From contig JAKSZU010000027.1 in assembly GCA_026018925.1 (NCBI GenBank), positions 4,225,531 to 4,289,530 on the forward strand: DNA of 64,000 nucleotides, written 5' to 3'. How positions within the stretch are numbered: the stretch's first letter is position 1; each line of letters starts with the position of its first letter. Source of the stretch: Tupaia tana (lineage: Eukaryota > Chordata > Mammalia > Scandentia > Tupaiidae). The position numbers were made by a program, and so were the translations under genes. The notes below the pieces were generated by a model, which saw nothing but the letters and a program-made list of their open reading frames with translations, did no database searches and was not told the origin of the DNA. Of this stretch, positions 21,932-32,137 are shown one piece after another.

Positions 21932-22206
21932 GGGGACCAGCAGTTAGCGTAATGGCTATGTCGCTGGACTCCCATGTAGTCGACCGCGGTTCGAGTCCCG
22001 GACCCGGCGGCTTAAACTCACGCCGGGCGCGTGTGCGTGCGTGCCCAAGATCCCAAGAGGAGAATGGAGGAGAAGGGATTGCGGCGTGGCCATCCCCCCT
22101 GGGGGGTGATTTCCTGCTTTCTATCTCTCTGTCTCTCTCTGTCTGTCTGGCGAGCGCACGCGCCCTATAACAAAAACCTCTCCAAAAAAAGAAAAAAAAA
22201 AAAAAA
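21932..22206 (+). mobile_element. Family V SINE, young long form, intact B box
   Basis: Near-intact, CpG-rich copy: GGGGACCAGCAGTTAGCGTA, B box GGTTCGAGTCCCGGACCCGG, GGCTTAAACTCACGCCGGGC, CCCCCCTGGGGGGTGATTTC and GCACGCGCCCTATAACAAAA. Perfect 16-bp TSD GATGAAGGCAGTTCCT at 21916-21931 and 22207-22222. This serves as reference for the canonical-B-box subgroup. Confidence 0.97.
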
Positions 22207-22222
22207 GATGAAGGCAGTTCCT

Positions 22223-22539
22223 TATAACTTAAAGGGGAAGCAAAATAACTACATGAATCACTAGAACACTGAACAACAGAGATGGATACATACGCTAGAG
22301 GCTGCCAGGGAAGGGCAGCTGAAGTAGAGGTTAAGAGTAAAAGCAACATGTGACATGAGCCTCAGATAATATTTCAGTGGGATAAAGGTAACTGAAAACG
22401 ATATGCAAGGATGCTGTGACATGAGCCCAAAGAGAAGACAACAACAAAAATACATATAAGCAGTATCATCCTGAGACTTGGGCACGGTGGGGTGGGAGCG
22501 GGGTCCTATGGGCATCGGGCCACATACTTGTCCACACCA
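22223..22539. other. Unique sequence
   Basis: No feature recognised. Confidence 0.4.
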
Positions 22540-22735
22540 CGAGTCTCAAACTCTAGCACATATCCAACTTAAGGAAAGTTTGTTAGAACTCAGATTCCTG
22601 GGCTCCACCCAGAGTCTCTGATTCCCCCAGTTTGTTGTGGGGTCCAAGTGCATACTTTTATAACAGCCTCCCACATGGCGCTGATACTGCGGGTCTGTGG
22701 ACTGTACTTTGAGTAGCACTTCTTTACAGAACCCT
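22540..22735 (+). mobile_element. MER5A-like hAT MITE
   Basis: GAGTCTCAAACTCTAGCACA, GTTTGTTAGAACTCAGATTC, CTGGGCTCCACCCAGAGTCT and ATAACAGCCTCCCACATGGC follow the MER5A consensus order, with CTTTGAGTAGCACTTC as the right end. Non-autonomous hAT-Charlie fossil. Confidence 0.75.
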
Positions 22736-23954
22736 GCGTAACCTCCCTGAACTTTGCCCCTCACAACCGAGCACAGGGTCTACAGGGCCAAGAGGGTGGT
22801 GCCTACTCACGTACCACCCATGTTCCCCCTTTTGGACTACTCCTTGGAATAATCCAAGAGGATTATTGGATTTTTCTACGCATCGATCCCTGAGTAGTCC
22901 ATATTCATCTTCAGGATCTGATGAGCTTTCTCTCTGGGACTTTATTCTCAAAGGTGACCCATCTCATTGATGTGTTCGACCTGACTCTTAGACCTGAAGG
23001 GTGGTCATGGGACAGATATTTACTTGGAGTGTGGACAGAACTTGGATCTGCAGACTTACGTGCCCACATCCATGCATGCTGCTCCACCACAGCTGAGGTG
23101 AATGCAGGAGTGGAAAGAGATAAGCCGTGGTTCAAAACCCAGACGCCTTATTTCCCCCAGCTTTCTCCAGCATAGAGCTCTGAGAATCTGGAGAATTCTA
23201 ATGTCAAGGGTGGCCTTCTAGGTTATTATGTAGCTATATTTGTCAAGATGAGAAAATAAAACACATGTGATTTAATGGTTTATTCACTAGACTTTTAAAT
23301 ATTTGAACTTTTGGTCATGCATCTTCATTTGTACTCTTCTCACAGGCCCTTCAGATCTTAGAGGTGAGCCTGCAAAAAAGGATAAGTCATATTTCATTCT
23401 AATTTTTATTTTTTTTAAAAAGCTCATCTTTTTTGACTTTCTTGTTACAAGCACAGAAATTCTTTCCTAGAATTGGTGACTCCCAGAAATGTAGAGCTGC
23501 TGCTGCTCAAGAGCGTTAGTGCAGGGATCCAGGCCAGCCGTGCCAGTCGGGGTGGAGGGGCTCTGTTTGTACTTGTCATCCATCACTGCTCTCTCTTTGG
23601 CCCCTACCGCCCTTCTCTACTCTCCCACTTCTAAAGCTTATGACTCTAAATAAACCACTGGGATCAGCTCACAATAGCACTAGGGTCCTCCCAGGAACAC
23701 CCTTCAAAAAGCCTCTGAGATCTTGAGTCATGACATTCTTAGTGCTGTGACTTGATAAGACAGGGGTGGAGAATTTGGGGGCAAACTTCCAATCATATCA
23801 CAATTAGAGCTCCCAAGCTATGGGTGTGAGCTTTTTCAGAAGAAAGGTTTCAGACAGAGGAAGTTGTAGACACTGAAGACATGCAGAGGTGTTACGGAGC
23901 CAGGCGGTGACAGGCAAAACTCAGAAGGTTTTGAGTTCTGACCGATGGGTGGAT
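22736..23954. other. Unique sequence
   Basis: Mixed-composition unique sequence. Short open frames here have no recognisable domains. No gene called. Confidence 0.5.
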
Positions 23955-24090
23955 CTGACATTTCGATGGGTGCCAGATGGCCGTGAAACTTGTTCAATGT
24001 GCAGATTCCTTGGGCCCTACCATGGAGACTCTTACTCAGTGGTCCTGGAGAATGGACCAAGAAATACTGCACTGAATAATCACCTCGGCT
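23955..24090 (+). mobile_element. Possible MER5-like fragment
   Basis: GTGCAGATTCCTTGGGCCCT and CTTACTCAGTGGTCCTGG resemble the middle of MER5-type MITEs ('GCAGATTCCTGGGCCCCACC', 'CTGATTCAGTAGG'). No terminal repeats are identifiable. Confidence 0.35.
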
Positions 24091-24149
24091 CCAGAGGTTC
24101 CTGTTTGGGAGGAACATGTTGCTTATAGCTACAGAACAGATTTTTCCCC

Positions 24150-24425
24150 CTCTAATTTAATACACATTTATCTTTAAATTTTTAATTTACACATAATAAT
24201 CATACATATTTATAGGATACAGTTTGTTGGATATATGTGTGCAGTGTGCAATGATCAAATCAGGTAATAGGCACATCCATCACCTCAAACATTGATCATT
24301 TCTTTGTGTTAAAAACATCAAAAATCCTCTGTTTTAGCTATTCTGAAACATACAATAATATTGCTAACTATGGTAACCCTACTGTGCTGTAGAACAGACA
24401 TTCAAAGAAGACAAGAGGAATCTTT
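24150..24425 (-). mobile_element. L1 3' UTR fragment, antisense
   Basis: TTTAATTTACACATAATAAT, ACATATTTATAGGATACAGT, GTGCAATGATCAAATCAGGT, CCATCACCTCAAACATTGAT and GGTAACCCTACTGTGCTGTA follow the antisense 3' UTR of older mammalian L1 (L1MA/MB type). Only the 3' end is present, the usual 5'-truncated state. Confidence 0.82.
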
Positions 24426-24427
24426 TA

Positions 24428-24680
24428 GGAGGCAGGAGAACCAAGTGCTTAAAAACAAAAAAATCTAGGCCCAGTCTCTCAGGTTCAAATCCCAGCCCAC
24501 CTGTTTACTAGTCATACAATCTTAGTCAAATTGCTTAATCTCTCTAGACATAGTTTACTTACCTGTAAAATTGGGGTGATGCTCAGATTCTCACATGGTT
24601 CTGAAGATCACGTGAATTAATCTATAAACAACTGAAAAGTAGTGCTTCTTAGTGTTTGCTATTATTATCTGCTTTTGTTT
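24428..24680 (+). mobile_element. MIR SINE, near full length
   Basis: CAGGTTCAAATCCCAGCCCA, CAATCTTAGTCAAATTGCTT, AATCTCTCTAGACATAGTTT, ACCTGTAAAATTGGGGTGAT and GAAGATCACGTGAATTAAT give the MIR head, core and 3' part in order. Confidence 0.8.
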
Positions 24681-26129
24681 TTATCTTTCCAATAATAAGG
24701 AATTTGGTTGCAGTAGAGTTTCTTCAAAAATACTGATTTCAGTGGATTTCTGAAGAAAACAGTGCTGAAGTAGTGAGTAAACATAAAATACAGGAAGTTA
24801 TTGAAGAGAAAAACCAATTAGTTAGAGCAGTTTACCTTCCTCAGCTGATTGTGGGCAAGTACAGACCAAACCCCGCTTAATCACTGAAAGGGTCCTTACC
24901 AGACCAGGTTATCTGCACTAATTACCATAACACAATGCTTCCTTTCTTCTTTCAGGCAGTGAGGTCTCGTTAATGCTATAGAGGGATCTTCCAGAAAATG
25001 CCACACTTAACATCAGCACACCTGCTTCAAACACCCTGAGCTCCAAATGGAGAAAACAAGCAAAAAAATTGATTTAAATTATGCAGGTGGAGGGTAATTA
25101 AATATTGATATAATAATTATTAAATTATGCAGGTGTAGGATAGGTTTATGAGAAACTTCTGGAATCGCTGCAGGAGTGGTGTAGACAATGAAAAACCCTG
25201 CATGGGGCTCTGAGCTGGAAGACAATGCTGTGAAGTTATGGTTGAACTGGGCAGCTGGTGAGCTTTGCATTCATCTGTAGGTACATATCTCTCTGGATGA
25301 GTTCATCCGAACCAAGCACAAGGCTCCCCCCAGATGGCTTGAGTACATAGAAGAGAAAGCCACTCCAACCAGTCAGTCCAAAGACTTAAAAGAAAATAAT
25401 AGAAAAGAAAAAATGTGAACGATCTTCCAAATAACCATGTCATCATGTTTTCATTTAAAACTATAATCTTAAAAGCAACAACAATAATCTCACTTTCATC
25501 TCTAAAGTAACCCTTTGACGTCCATGCCAGAAAGAAATGTCTCCGGAATGAACAAATGGTGGAGAGAGAAGCACGGGGAATGGTTTGAGGGGCTGGGCAG
25601 GGAAGCCATCCGAGGTCTGGACAGAAATCCGAGGTCTGGACAGAAATGTGTTTGAAGGCAGCGGCAGGGATAGGCAGACGCATGATAGCTAGTTTGTTGG
25701 AGGAAAATTCTAGTTCTGAGGCAGTGAATTTTTATGTTTGACCATTTTGTCACTTGTGTCACTAAAAAAGAATGGGCCAGATGGTGGTCTCTGGTATGTT
25801 TTCCACAGTGTGGCGTCTGCAGAGGGGTTTACCCTTGTTGACCATTAACAATCAGTCTGAATAGCTTAGATGAGAGTCCAATGTTGAAAGGCAAGAAAGC
25901 CAAATGTAAAATGTCCTTTAATTTCAAATCTCAGATGAACTTAGACATTCGGTTTTAAAAGCCACAATTGGTAGTCACGGGCAATGGATAAGATGACAGC
26001 GTCAAGTATCTGTTTAGATAAGCCCTTTCCCCATAAAATGAAGTCAGTTAAAACAAAGAGTTCTGGTGTGCTAGCATTCAACATTTTGACTTTGGTTTTG
26101 TGAGTTTTGACTTTTTAAGGTTAGAAAGG
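24681..26129. other. Unique sequence with two small tandem duplications
   Basis: Mostly unique. A 46-bp-spaced direct repeat of TTAAATTATGCAGGTG starts at 25074 and 25120. A perfect 19-bp tandem duplication ATCCGAGGTCTGGACAGAA occupies 25608-25626 and 25627-25645. No gene called. Confidence 0.6.
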
Positions 26130-26290
26130 TTCTCAAACTTGAGCAAGCTTCAGGACCATCTGGGGGGCTTGTTAAAACAGATTGCTGGGCCCATCCTTAG
26201 GATTTCTAATTTAGTAGAAATTTGCATTTCTAACACGTTCCCAGGTGATGCTTGTGCTGTTGGTGTGGGGGTCCCCATGTATTCTAAAGA
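26130..26290 (+). mobile_element. MER5A-like hAT MITE
   Basis: GGTTCTCAAACTTGAGCAAG, GGGGCTTGTTAAAACAGATT, GCTGGGCCCATCCTTAGGAT, AAATTTGCATTTCTAACACG and TTCCCAGGTGATGCTTGTGC match MER5A in order and closely. Confidence 0.85.
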
Positions 26291-26490
26291 TTACTATTCT
26301 AAGATGTCTTCTGGTTCAGTTGAGCTCTTGAAAAAATTTTTAAGTCATAAATTATTTCGAGAGTCTGATATAAGATATAGACTTTTATTTAGAAAAGTAC
26401 ACAAGTAAATGTAGACACTTGAATTTTCAGGAGATTTAGCTTTAAGGAATTTCAAGAGTCTCTGCATAAAAGCTCCTGTGCTGTCTAGGA

Positions 26491-26707
26491 CAGGGCTCAG
26501 CAAGCTTGGTCTGTGAATGGCTAGATAGTAAATATTTCAGGCTTTGAGAGCCATGAGGCCTTCACTGCAACAACTCACCTCTGTGTTAGTATTGGGAAAG
26601 CAGCTGTAGACAGTATTAAAAGAATGGGCCTGGTTGTGCTCCAAGAAACTCTACAGAACAGGTGGTGGGCGGTATTTGTCCCATGAGCTGCAATTTGCCA
26701 ACTTCTG
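26491..26707 (+). mobile_element. hAT MITE with CAGGGNTCAGCAA termini
   Basis: Terminal inverted repeats CAGGGCTCAGCAAGCTTGG (left) and, read from the right end, CAGAAGTTGGCAAATTGC. Interior GGCTAGATAGTAAATATTTC and AGGCTTTGAGAGCC fit the well-known mammalian hAT MITE beginning 'CAGGGGTCAGCAAACT'. The flanking 8-mers GTCTAGGA and GTGTAGAG are a plausible decayed TSD. I cannot fix the MER number. Confidence 0.75.
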
Positions 26708-26709
26708 GT

Positions 26710-26880
26710 GTAGAGCATGGATTTCAGAATCAGATATACCTGTTATTAGCCATGTGACCCTGAGATCAACTGTGTGTCCACTTGAGCCTTCTTTTCCTCA
26801 TCGGTAAAATGGGCTGTCATGATTTTTTGCTATTAAGTGTTGAATTGAAAATTACTGGTAACTCAGATAATCCAGTCAAA
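26710..26880 (+). mobile_element. MIR SINE relic
   Basis: GCATGGATTTCAGAATCAGA, TTAGCCATGTGACCCTGAG and TTCTTTTCCTCATCGGTAAA follow the MIR order. Immediately downstream of the hAT MITE. Confidence 0.75.
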
Positions 26881-26895
26881 GTTCCTAGCATTGCC

Positions 26896-27160
26896 CTTTT
26901 TTTTTGTGTGTGTGTGTGTGTGGAGAAATTTTTGCTATAGGGTGTGTGCACTCTGACCAGAGAGACAGAGAGTGAGAGATACAGAAAGTGAGACATCACC
27001 CCCTAGGGGGGGTTGACCTTGCCACAATCCCTTCTCCATTTTCCTCTTGGGATTTTGAGCACACACGTAAGTGTGTTTTAAGCTGCCAGGTCCAGGACTT
27101 GAATCACAGTTGACTAAGTGGAAGTCCAGCAAAGTAACTGCTATGCCACCCGCTGGTCCC
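26896..27160 (-). mobile_element. Family V SINE, long form
   Basis: Antisense: T/GT-rich tail, ATTTTTGCTATAGGGTGTGT, ATCACCCCCTAGGGGGGGTT, ATCCCTTCTCCATTTTCCTC, and CTATGCCACCCGCTGGTCCC. TSDs CCTAGCATTG (26884-26893) and CCTAGTATTG (27161-27170). The GT run in the tail is a small microsatellite. Confidence 0.92.
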
Positions 27161-27170
27161 CCTAGTATTG

Positions 27171-27494
27171 TTCTCAAATGATATTATTTTTATGCTCAAT
27201 GATAGAAAATAAATAAATGCCAGGGTGAAAGTTCTTTGTGAATCACACAGGACGTGAGTCATGTAATGCTAGTGTAGTTATTGTTGAGAAGAGAGGTTCC
27301 TGAGAACTACCGACGTACTAGTGAACAACTGGGCATGCGGTATTTAGTTTAAGAATTGTAAAGTAAGAGGAGTGGAGGTTTAGTGAGGCATGACTTGTCT
27401 TAGTCACTCTTTTTCTCCCACTGTACCAGTGGTACCATGATTTCTTTCTAGATCCATTGGATCTTTGGAAAACCCCCCTTTTCCTGAAGTGTTC
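27171..27494. other. Unique spacer
   Basis: No feature recognised. Confidence 0.4.
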
Positions 27495-27770
27495 TTTCTT
27501 CTTCCTCTCTCACCATTAGGGGCTCTGTTTAAAAGTGTCATTTCCTCAGGAAATAGAAGAAACAAGTCTCTGTTATTTTCTTATGTGGCACTTATTAAAG
27601 GTTCTATTTATTTATTTACTTGATATTCGAAAGTCTTCCCTATCAGGACCATAGTCTCCATGAGATGTGGACCATGTCTGTTTTCATGATCATTGTATAT
27701 CTGGAGTTTAGCACTGAGCCTAGCACTTAGTAGATGCTCAGTAAATATTTAAGGAATAAATGAGCCCATT
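27495..27770 (+). mobile_element. L2 LINE 3'-end fragment
   Basis: CTCCATGAGATGTGGACCAT, TTAGCACTGAGCCTAGCACT, TAGTAGATGCTCAGTAAATA and TTTAAGGAATAAATGAGCCC match the L2 3' terminus; the pyrimidine-rich upstream part is consistent with it. Confidence 0.78.
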
Positions 27771-29404
27771 TTATCCAAGGCCTTTCTAATAATGAAACTT
27801 TGTCTTTGGTGCCCTTTATCAATGCTCCTGTCTCTAGATAGAAGTGGGAATATGGGGGCATGAAGGTAGGGACCCCTTTCTCTCAAGCAGTTCTTTGCCC
27901 TCTGCCATTTTTCATGATCAAGTTCCTTAACAAAAGTGCCCTCTCCCAGCTCTTATATTATAAAGCTGTATGTCAAACCAGTTCCAATCAATGGTGGCAG
28001 ACGTGGACTCAGTGGGTACCTTCTCTGGGAGTAGCTGGCTTTAACAGAGCATTCTGGGGATGCAACGCGCTAACATCAGAGTGTTATTCTGTAATGGTAG
28101 ACTTTTGAGCTGAGGCAGACAGATGGGTGGGATGAAATTTTAGAAAGGATCCCTGCTAGAATCCTTCAGCTCGCAGTCTAGTCTAGTGCCGCCTGTCTGC
28201 TTTAAAGCAGCATCACGGCTAATGTTTAGATCTGAGAAGACATTCGTTGTTCCTACAGCAAAAGCTTATCTAATTCCCCAAATTTACTGCTATAAAACTT
28301 ATTTTGTAAGGAATATCAATTCAGTGGTTATTACTTTAACTAATGACTTAAGCTCTTAATCTTATTTATGGTGTATAAAGAGAATGAGTACAAAGAGTAA
28401 TCATAGCTAACAATGACTGCATGCCTATTGGTGAACTTTTGACTCCTTAACTGACTGTGATCAAGAATAACCGACATCCTTTACAAAGAAAAATAAGCTC
28501 AAAACTAGGTGTTGACAAAGAGGGTAGACAGGGTGCAGCAGAAGATCTCGGATTGCCATGTCTCATCTCCTAGATCCTTCCCTGATGTCCGCTGTAGCTT
28601 TAAGGATTAGTGCTGTGTACCCTGACAGTGGAGCCCCTGTAAGCTCCACCTAGTTTTTTTATTTTTTTATTTTAAATTGATTTATTTTACATTCATTCAC
28701 TGTACATCATCACAGCATACAAGATGAGATTTCCCATCCAGAATATACTGTATATTGGCTTAATCAAGGATATTACCATACACGTTATCATCAACAAATA
28801 ATTTCCCATTTCTTGTTTCTTATATATTTTACTTCTTCTTCTTCTTCTTTTTTTTTTTTTTCCTTTGATTCCCTACTTCGAGCTGATAGATTTCCCCAAA
28901 GCCAAGGGAACTCATTCGGCCAGTACGTAGAGACAGAGGGAAAGGGAGGGGCGTTAATACACCAAGGCTACCCTCAGCCAGTGGTGCACAGATGCTCTAG
29001 CCTTCTGTATTTGGGCAGATGATTCTGGGAGGCTCTTTGTGGTTTCTCTGAGGTCTAATGGAGTTGTGCCCTCACTGTCTGTAGCAGTGACCTCAGTAAC
29101 CTACCTGCTACTTTCACTTTCCCCATTCACTCCTTTGTGTGTGTGTGTGCGCGTGCGCTAGGACACTTACCGTGTAAATTATTTACATTCAAGTGTTTTC
29201 TTTGCCTCAGCTTTTGGCAGAACCTCAACTAAGACAAGGGTTGATCTAGTAGTGGTGCAATTATCATAAAGTGTTTTTATGTAAAGGACAATGACTTGCT
29301 ATTTATTTTTCCGTTGGAGACAAAGGCAAAGGAAACAAGCGTTACACTGAAATATGTAGGATTTAAGAGACTAGGCATCCATTTCCTGGAAAGAAGGCTT
29401 TAGA
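27771..29404. other. Unique sequence, AT-rich
   Basis: No gene seen. 28650-28830 is very AT-rich and may be an L1 3' UTR relic, but I cannot support it firmly. A TTC/T run lies at 28833-28861 and a GT/GC run at 29137-29157. Confidence 0.45.
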
Positions 29405-29560
29405 CTGACTCTGTCCAATATGGTAGCCACTAATGCACTTAACTGTGGCTAGTATGTTGGAGCACTAACATTTTAGTTTGATTTAAATTTAATTCATTAA
29501 CATAGCCACATATGGCTACAATCATGCATAGCACAGGGCTAGACATGAGAACAAAACATC
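29405..29560. mobile_element. MITE-like fold-back relic
   Basis: CTGTCCAATATGGTAGCCAC at one end and ACATAGCCACATATGGCTAC at the other are the GTAGCCAC/GTGGCTA inverted blocks of a common mammalian DNA-transposon MITE ('CTGTCCAATA...GTAGCCACTAGCCACATGTGGCTA'). Family number not assignable by eye. Confidence 0.6.
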
Positions 29561-29696
29561 TCCTGAAGGTTTAAAAAATAAATTTTGTGGCTAACGTGGC
29601 TAATTCTTTACCTAACATTGTTTCTAGTCTTTTTTCCCCCATCAGAATCTTGATTTTATTTTGCATGTTATACGTCCAGCTATAAAAGCAAGAGAA

Positions 29697-29795
29697 GGCT
29701 GGTCCTGTGGTCTAATGGGTAAGGGAACCAGCTTCTACATGCCCAGTTGTGTGGTTTGAATTCTGGACACAGCAGCTTAAAAAATTCACCAAGTG
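29697..29795 (+). mobile_element. Family V SINE, outer copy, left part
   Basis: Old long-form copy starting GGCTGGTCCTGTGGTCTAAT with a decayed head. It is interrupted by the younger SINE that follows and resumes at 30076. The last 17 bp are the target sequence duplicated by that insertion. Confidence 0.8.
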
Positions 29796-30058
29796 GGAAC
29801 CAGCAGTTAGCGTAATGGCTATGTCGCTGGACTCCCACGTAGTCGACCACGGTTCGAGTCCCGGACCCAGTGGCTTAAACTCACGCCGGGCGCGTGTGCG
29901 TGCGTGCCCAAGATCCCGAGAGGAGAAGGGAGGAGAAGGGATTGTGGCGTGGCCATCCCCTCTGGGGGGTGATTTCTTGCTTTCTATCTCTCTGTCTCTC
30001 TGTCTGTCTGGCGAGCACACGCGCCCTGTAACAAAAACCTCTCCAAAAAAAGAAAAAG
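29796..30058 (+). mobile_element. Family V SINE, young long form nested in an older copy
   Basis: CpG-rich, canonical B box GGTTCGAGTCCCGGACCC, GGAGGAGAAGGGATTGTGG, CCCCTCTGGGGGGTGATTTC. TSD AAAAATTCACCAAGTG (29780-29795) and AAAAATTCACCAGGTG (30060-30075). Because the TSD is cut from the outer SINE, the order of insertions is certain. Confidence 0.96.
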
Positions 30059-30075
30059 AAAAAATTCACCAGGTG

Positions 30076-30245
30076 CATGTGCATGTGTTCCTCAGATCCC
30101 CACAGGAGGGAGACTTGGAGGAGAAGCGACTGTGATGTGACCATGTCCTAAGAGGGTGCTTTCTCCCTCCAGCCCCCACAGTGTCTCTCTCTCTCTCTCT
30201 CTCTGGTGAGCACATGCATCCTTTGACAAATTAAAAACAAAAGCA
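30076..30245 (+). mobile_element. Family V SINE, outer copy, right part
   Basis: Continuation of the copy begun at 29697: CATGTGCATGTGTTCCTCAG, TTGGAGGAGAAGCGACTGTG, a CT run and GGTGAGCACATGCATCCTTT before an A-rich tail. Confidence 0.85.
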
Positions 30246-31978
30246 AACAATAACAAGTCAGTTTCTCAGACTTCCCTGCAGCTGTGGGTGGCCATAGAGC
30301 TCTCCCTACCATATAGAAGAGAACGCAGAGAGCAGAGAAGGCATCTTGCTCTCCGTTGCTCGTTACCTCCTTGACCCCAATGGTGCTGGGTGGGTGCAGC
30401 AGCCATCTTTCCATGGGCTGCAAGAATGCCCCGTGTTAAGAACAGTGGAGCCGGGAGATGAAAGAAGCCTGAGTCCTAACGTCCTCCTTGATTTGCTGCA
30501 TCAACCTTGACTTTCTAACTTCTGAACTTTGTAAAGAGTGAGACAAATAAGACTCTAACTAATGATATTTGCAGCAGAATGTGTCATGACTCTCACAGAT
30601 TACGTTAGGCAGGTTCTGGTTGAAGGTAGGTTAATACCGCTGTGTTAAGTTTTCGTATTGGATTGAGAGGTAGTGGAACTGATTGTAAAACTCTGCGTAG
30701 GTATTGCTTGGGAAACTTGGAAAATGAGTATAAGTTACAGCTATAAACTAGAAAATGTGTCCTCACGAGGCGTTTTCTTTCAAGTACCAACTATTAGGTG
30801 ATAGTAGATGCACCTTGGAATAACATAAAGCCTTTCCTTGTAAGGATTTATTAGATGTCTCCAAATGGCTGAAAATACTCCCCGAGATGAAAGGTTTGCG
30901 TTGGCTGGTTGGGAGCTGCTGGGTGTGGCTAACATACTGCACGCTCCGGACATGGGATGGAGCCTCGGTCAGGAGATAATGAATGCAGGATCGGGCATTG
31001 AGCAGATAATGCCACACCCATTTTACCTCCAATCACGAAGGACACGTTTCCTGAAAATTTGCATAGCTACCTTATAACCCATATTCAAGAGTTTGGTGAA
31101 TATTTGGGCAACCAAGTCTATTTCTTCCTACCATATAGATAATAAACTAACCATAATACGCATACTTCTGCCACAGGGAAAAAAGACATTTCACTCTCCT
31201 AGGCTTTCATTGAATAAAGAGATTTTTGAACTGAGCTCCTTAAAATATCAATGCTCCGTATTACTCCCCAGATACAGATATAAATCTTTGTAATGGTGCA
31301 CTTTACAAGCAACACTCTGGAGTCTTTTCTGATTGGTAATCATAGTGTTTCCTTATTAATACTGTAAAAAATGTAAAAGGCATAAACATTTTGCAATCTA
31401 TCTGTTCTTTCTGTGCAGGCATACATCAGGGGCTGTTTTAAGCATTCCTAATGGTTCACCCATCACATTTTTTATGAGTTTATATGGGAAGAAAATTGTA
31501 CCAGAAAACTGAATTCAATGACTGCCATTCTATGAATAAATTCTGTTACCTTTGATACTCTGGGTATAATAAAAACACACAAAAGTTAAATTTCAGCATC
31601 CTTGCAGAGTTATGTCAACTGTTTTTAATGTCAGTAAGACACTGATGTTTCAACCAATGTCTTTTCCTTCCAAAAAATACTGCTTGATTTTCAGGTTATG
31701 TTTTCATTAAAACAACTTGTTTTTAACAGCAAGATGCTGTGTATGTTTGCTAATTTATGTATACTACAAAGTCTGATCAAAATAAAGAGTTATAATTTTA
31801 AGACATGGAGCTCAATAAAAATCCATTTATACTTTGGATGAAAGATTAAAATAAAAGTCAGGTGTCCATAAAATATATTTTACATAAGTTAGGTCAGAAA
31901 ATACCTTGGTTGAGTAACTTTGATCAAGTGGATTCTTATGTATTTTTGTATTTATACACACTTTTGTGATTAGAAAGC
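30246..31978. other. Unique sequence, no repeat recognised
   Basis: About 1.7 kb free of recognised repeats. 31300-31800 is AT-rich with TAATCAT and TTAATA cores, and may be constrained, but nothing decisive can be seen. No coding exon recognised. Confidence 0.45.
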
Positions 31979-32137
31979 TTTTTAAAGAATTATTAAGTTT
32001 ATTCATTATTACTGTTATTATTTTAATTTGACCGGGGTGGGGGTTAGTGAGAAAGTAAGCTACTGGGTATAGGACTCGAACCACAGTAGGCCATGTGGGA
32101 GTCCAGTGCCTTAACCACCATACCACCTGCCTGCCCC
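31979..32137 (-). mobile_element. Family V SINE, short form
   Basis: Antisense: AT-rich tail, GTGAGAAAGTAAGCTACTGG, GGACTCGAACCACAGTAGGC, CATGTGGGAGTCCAGTGCCT and CCATACCACCTGCCTGCCCC. The CT tract is nearly lost. Confidence 0.85.

Noticed and set aside
21932-22006. tRNA gene candidate in a SINE head
   Set aside because: It lacks a closed acceptor stem and the base before the anticodon is C instead of U; flanking TSDs and tail show retroposition.
28655-28830. L1 3' UTR relic in AT-rich sequence
   Set aside because: Only vague similarity; no ordered blocks could be matched, so not listed as an element.
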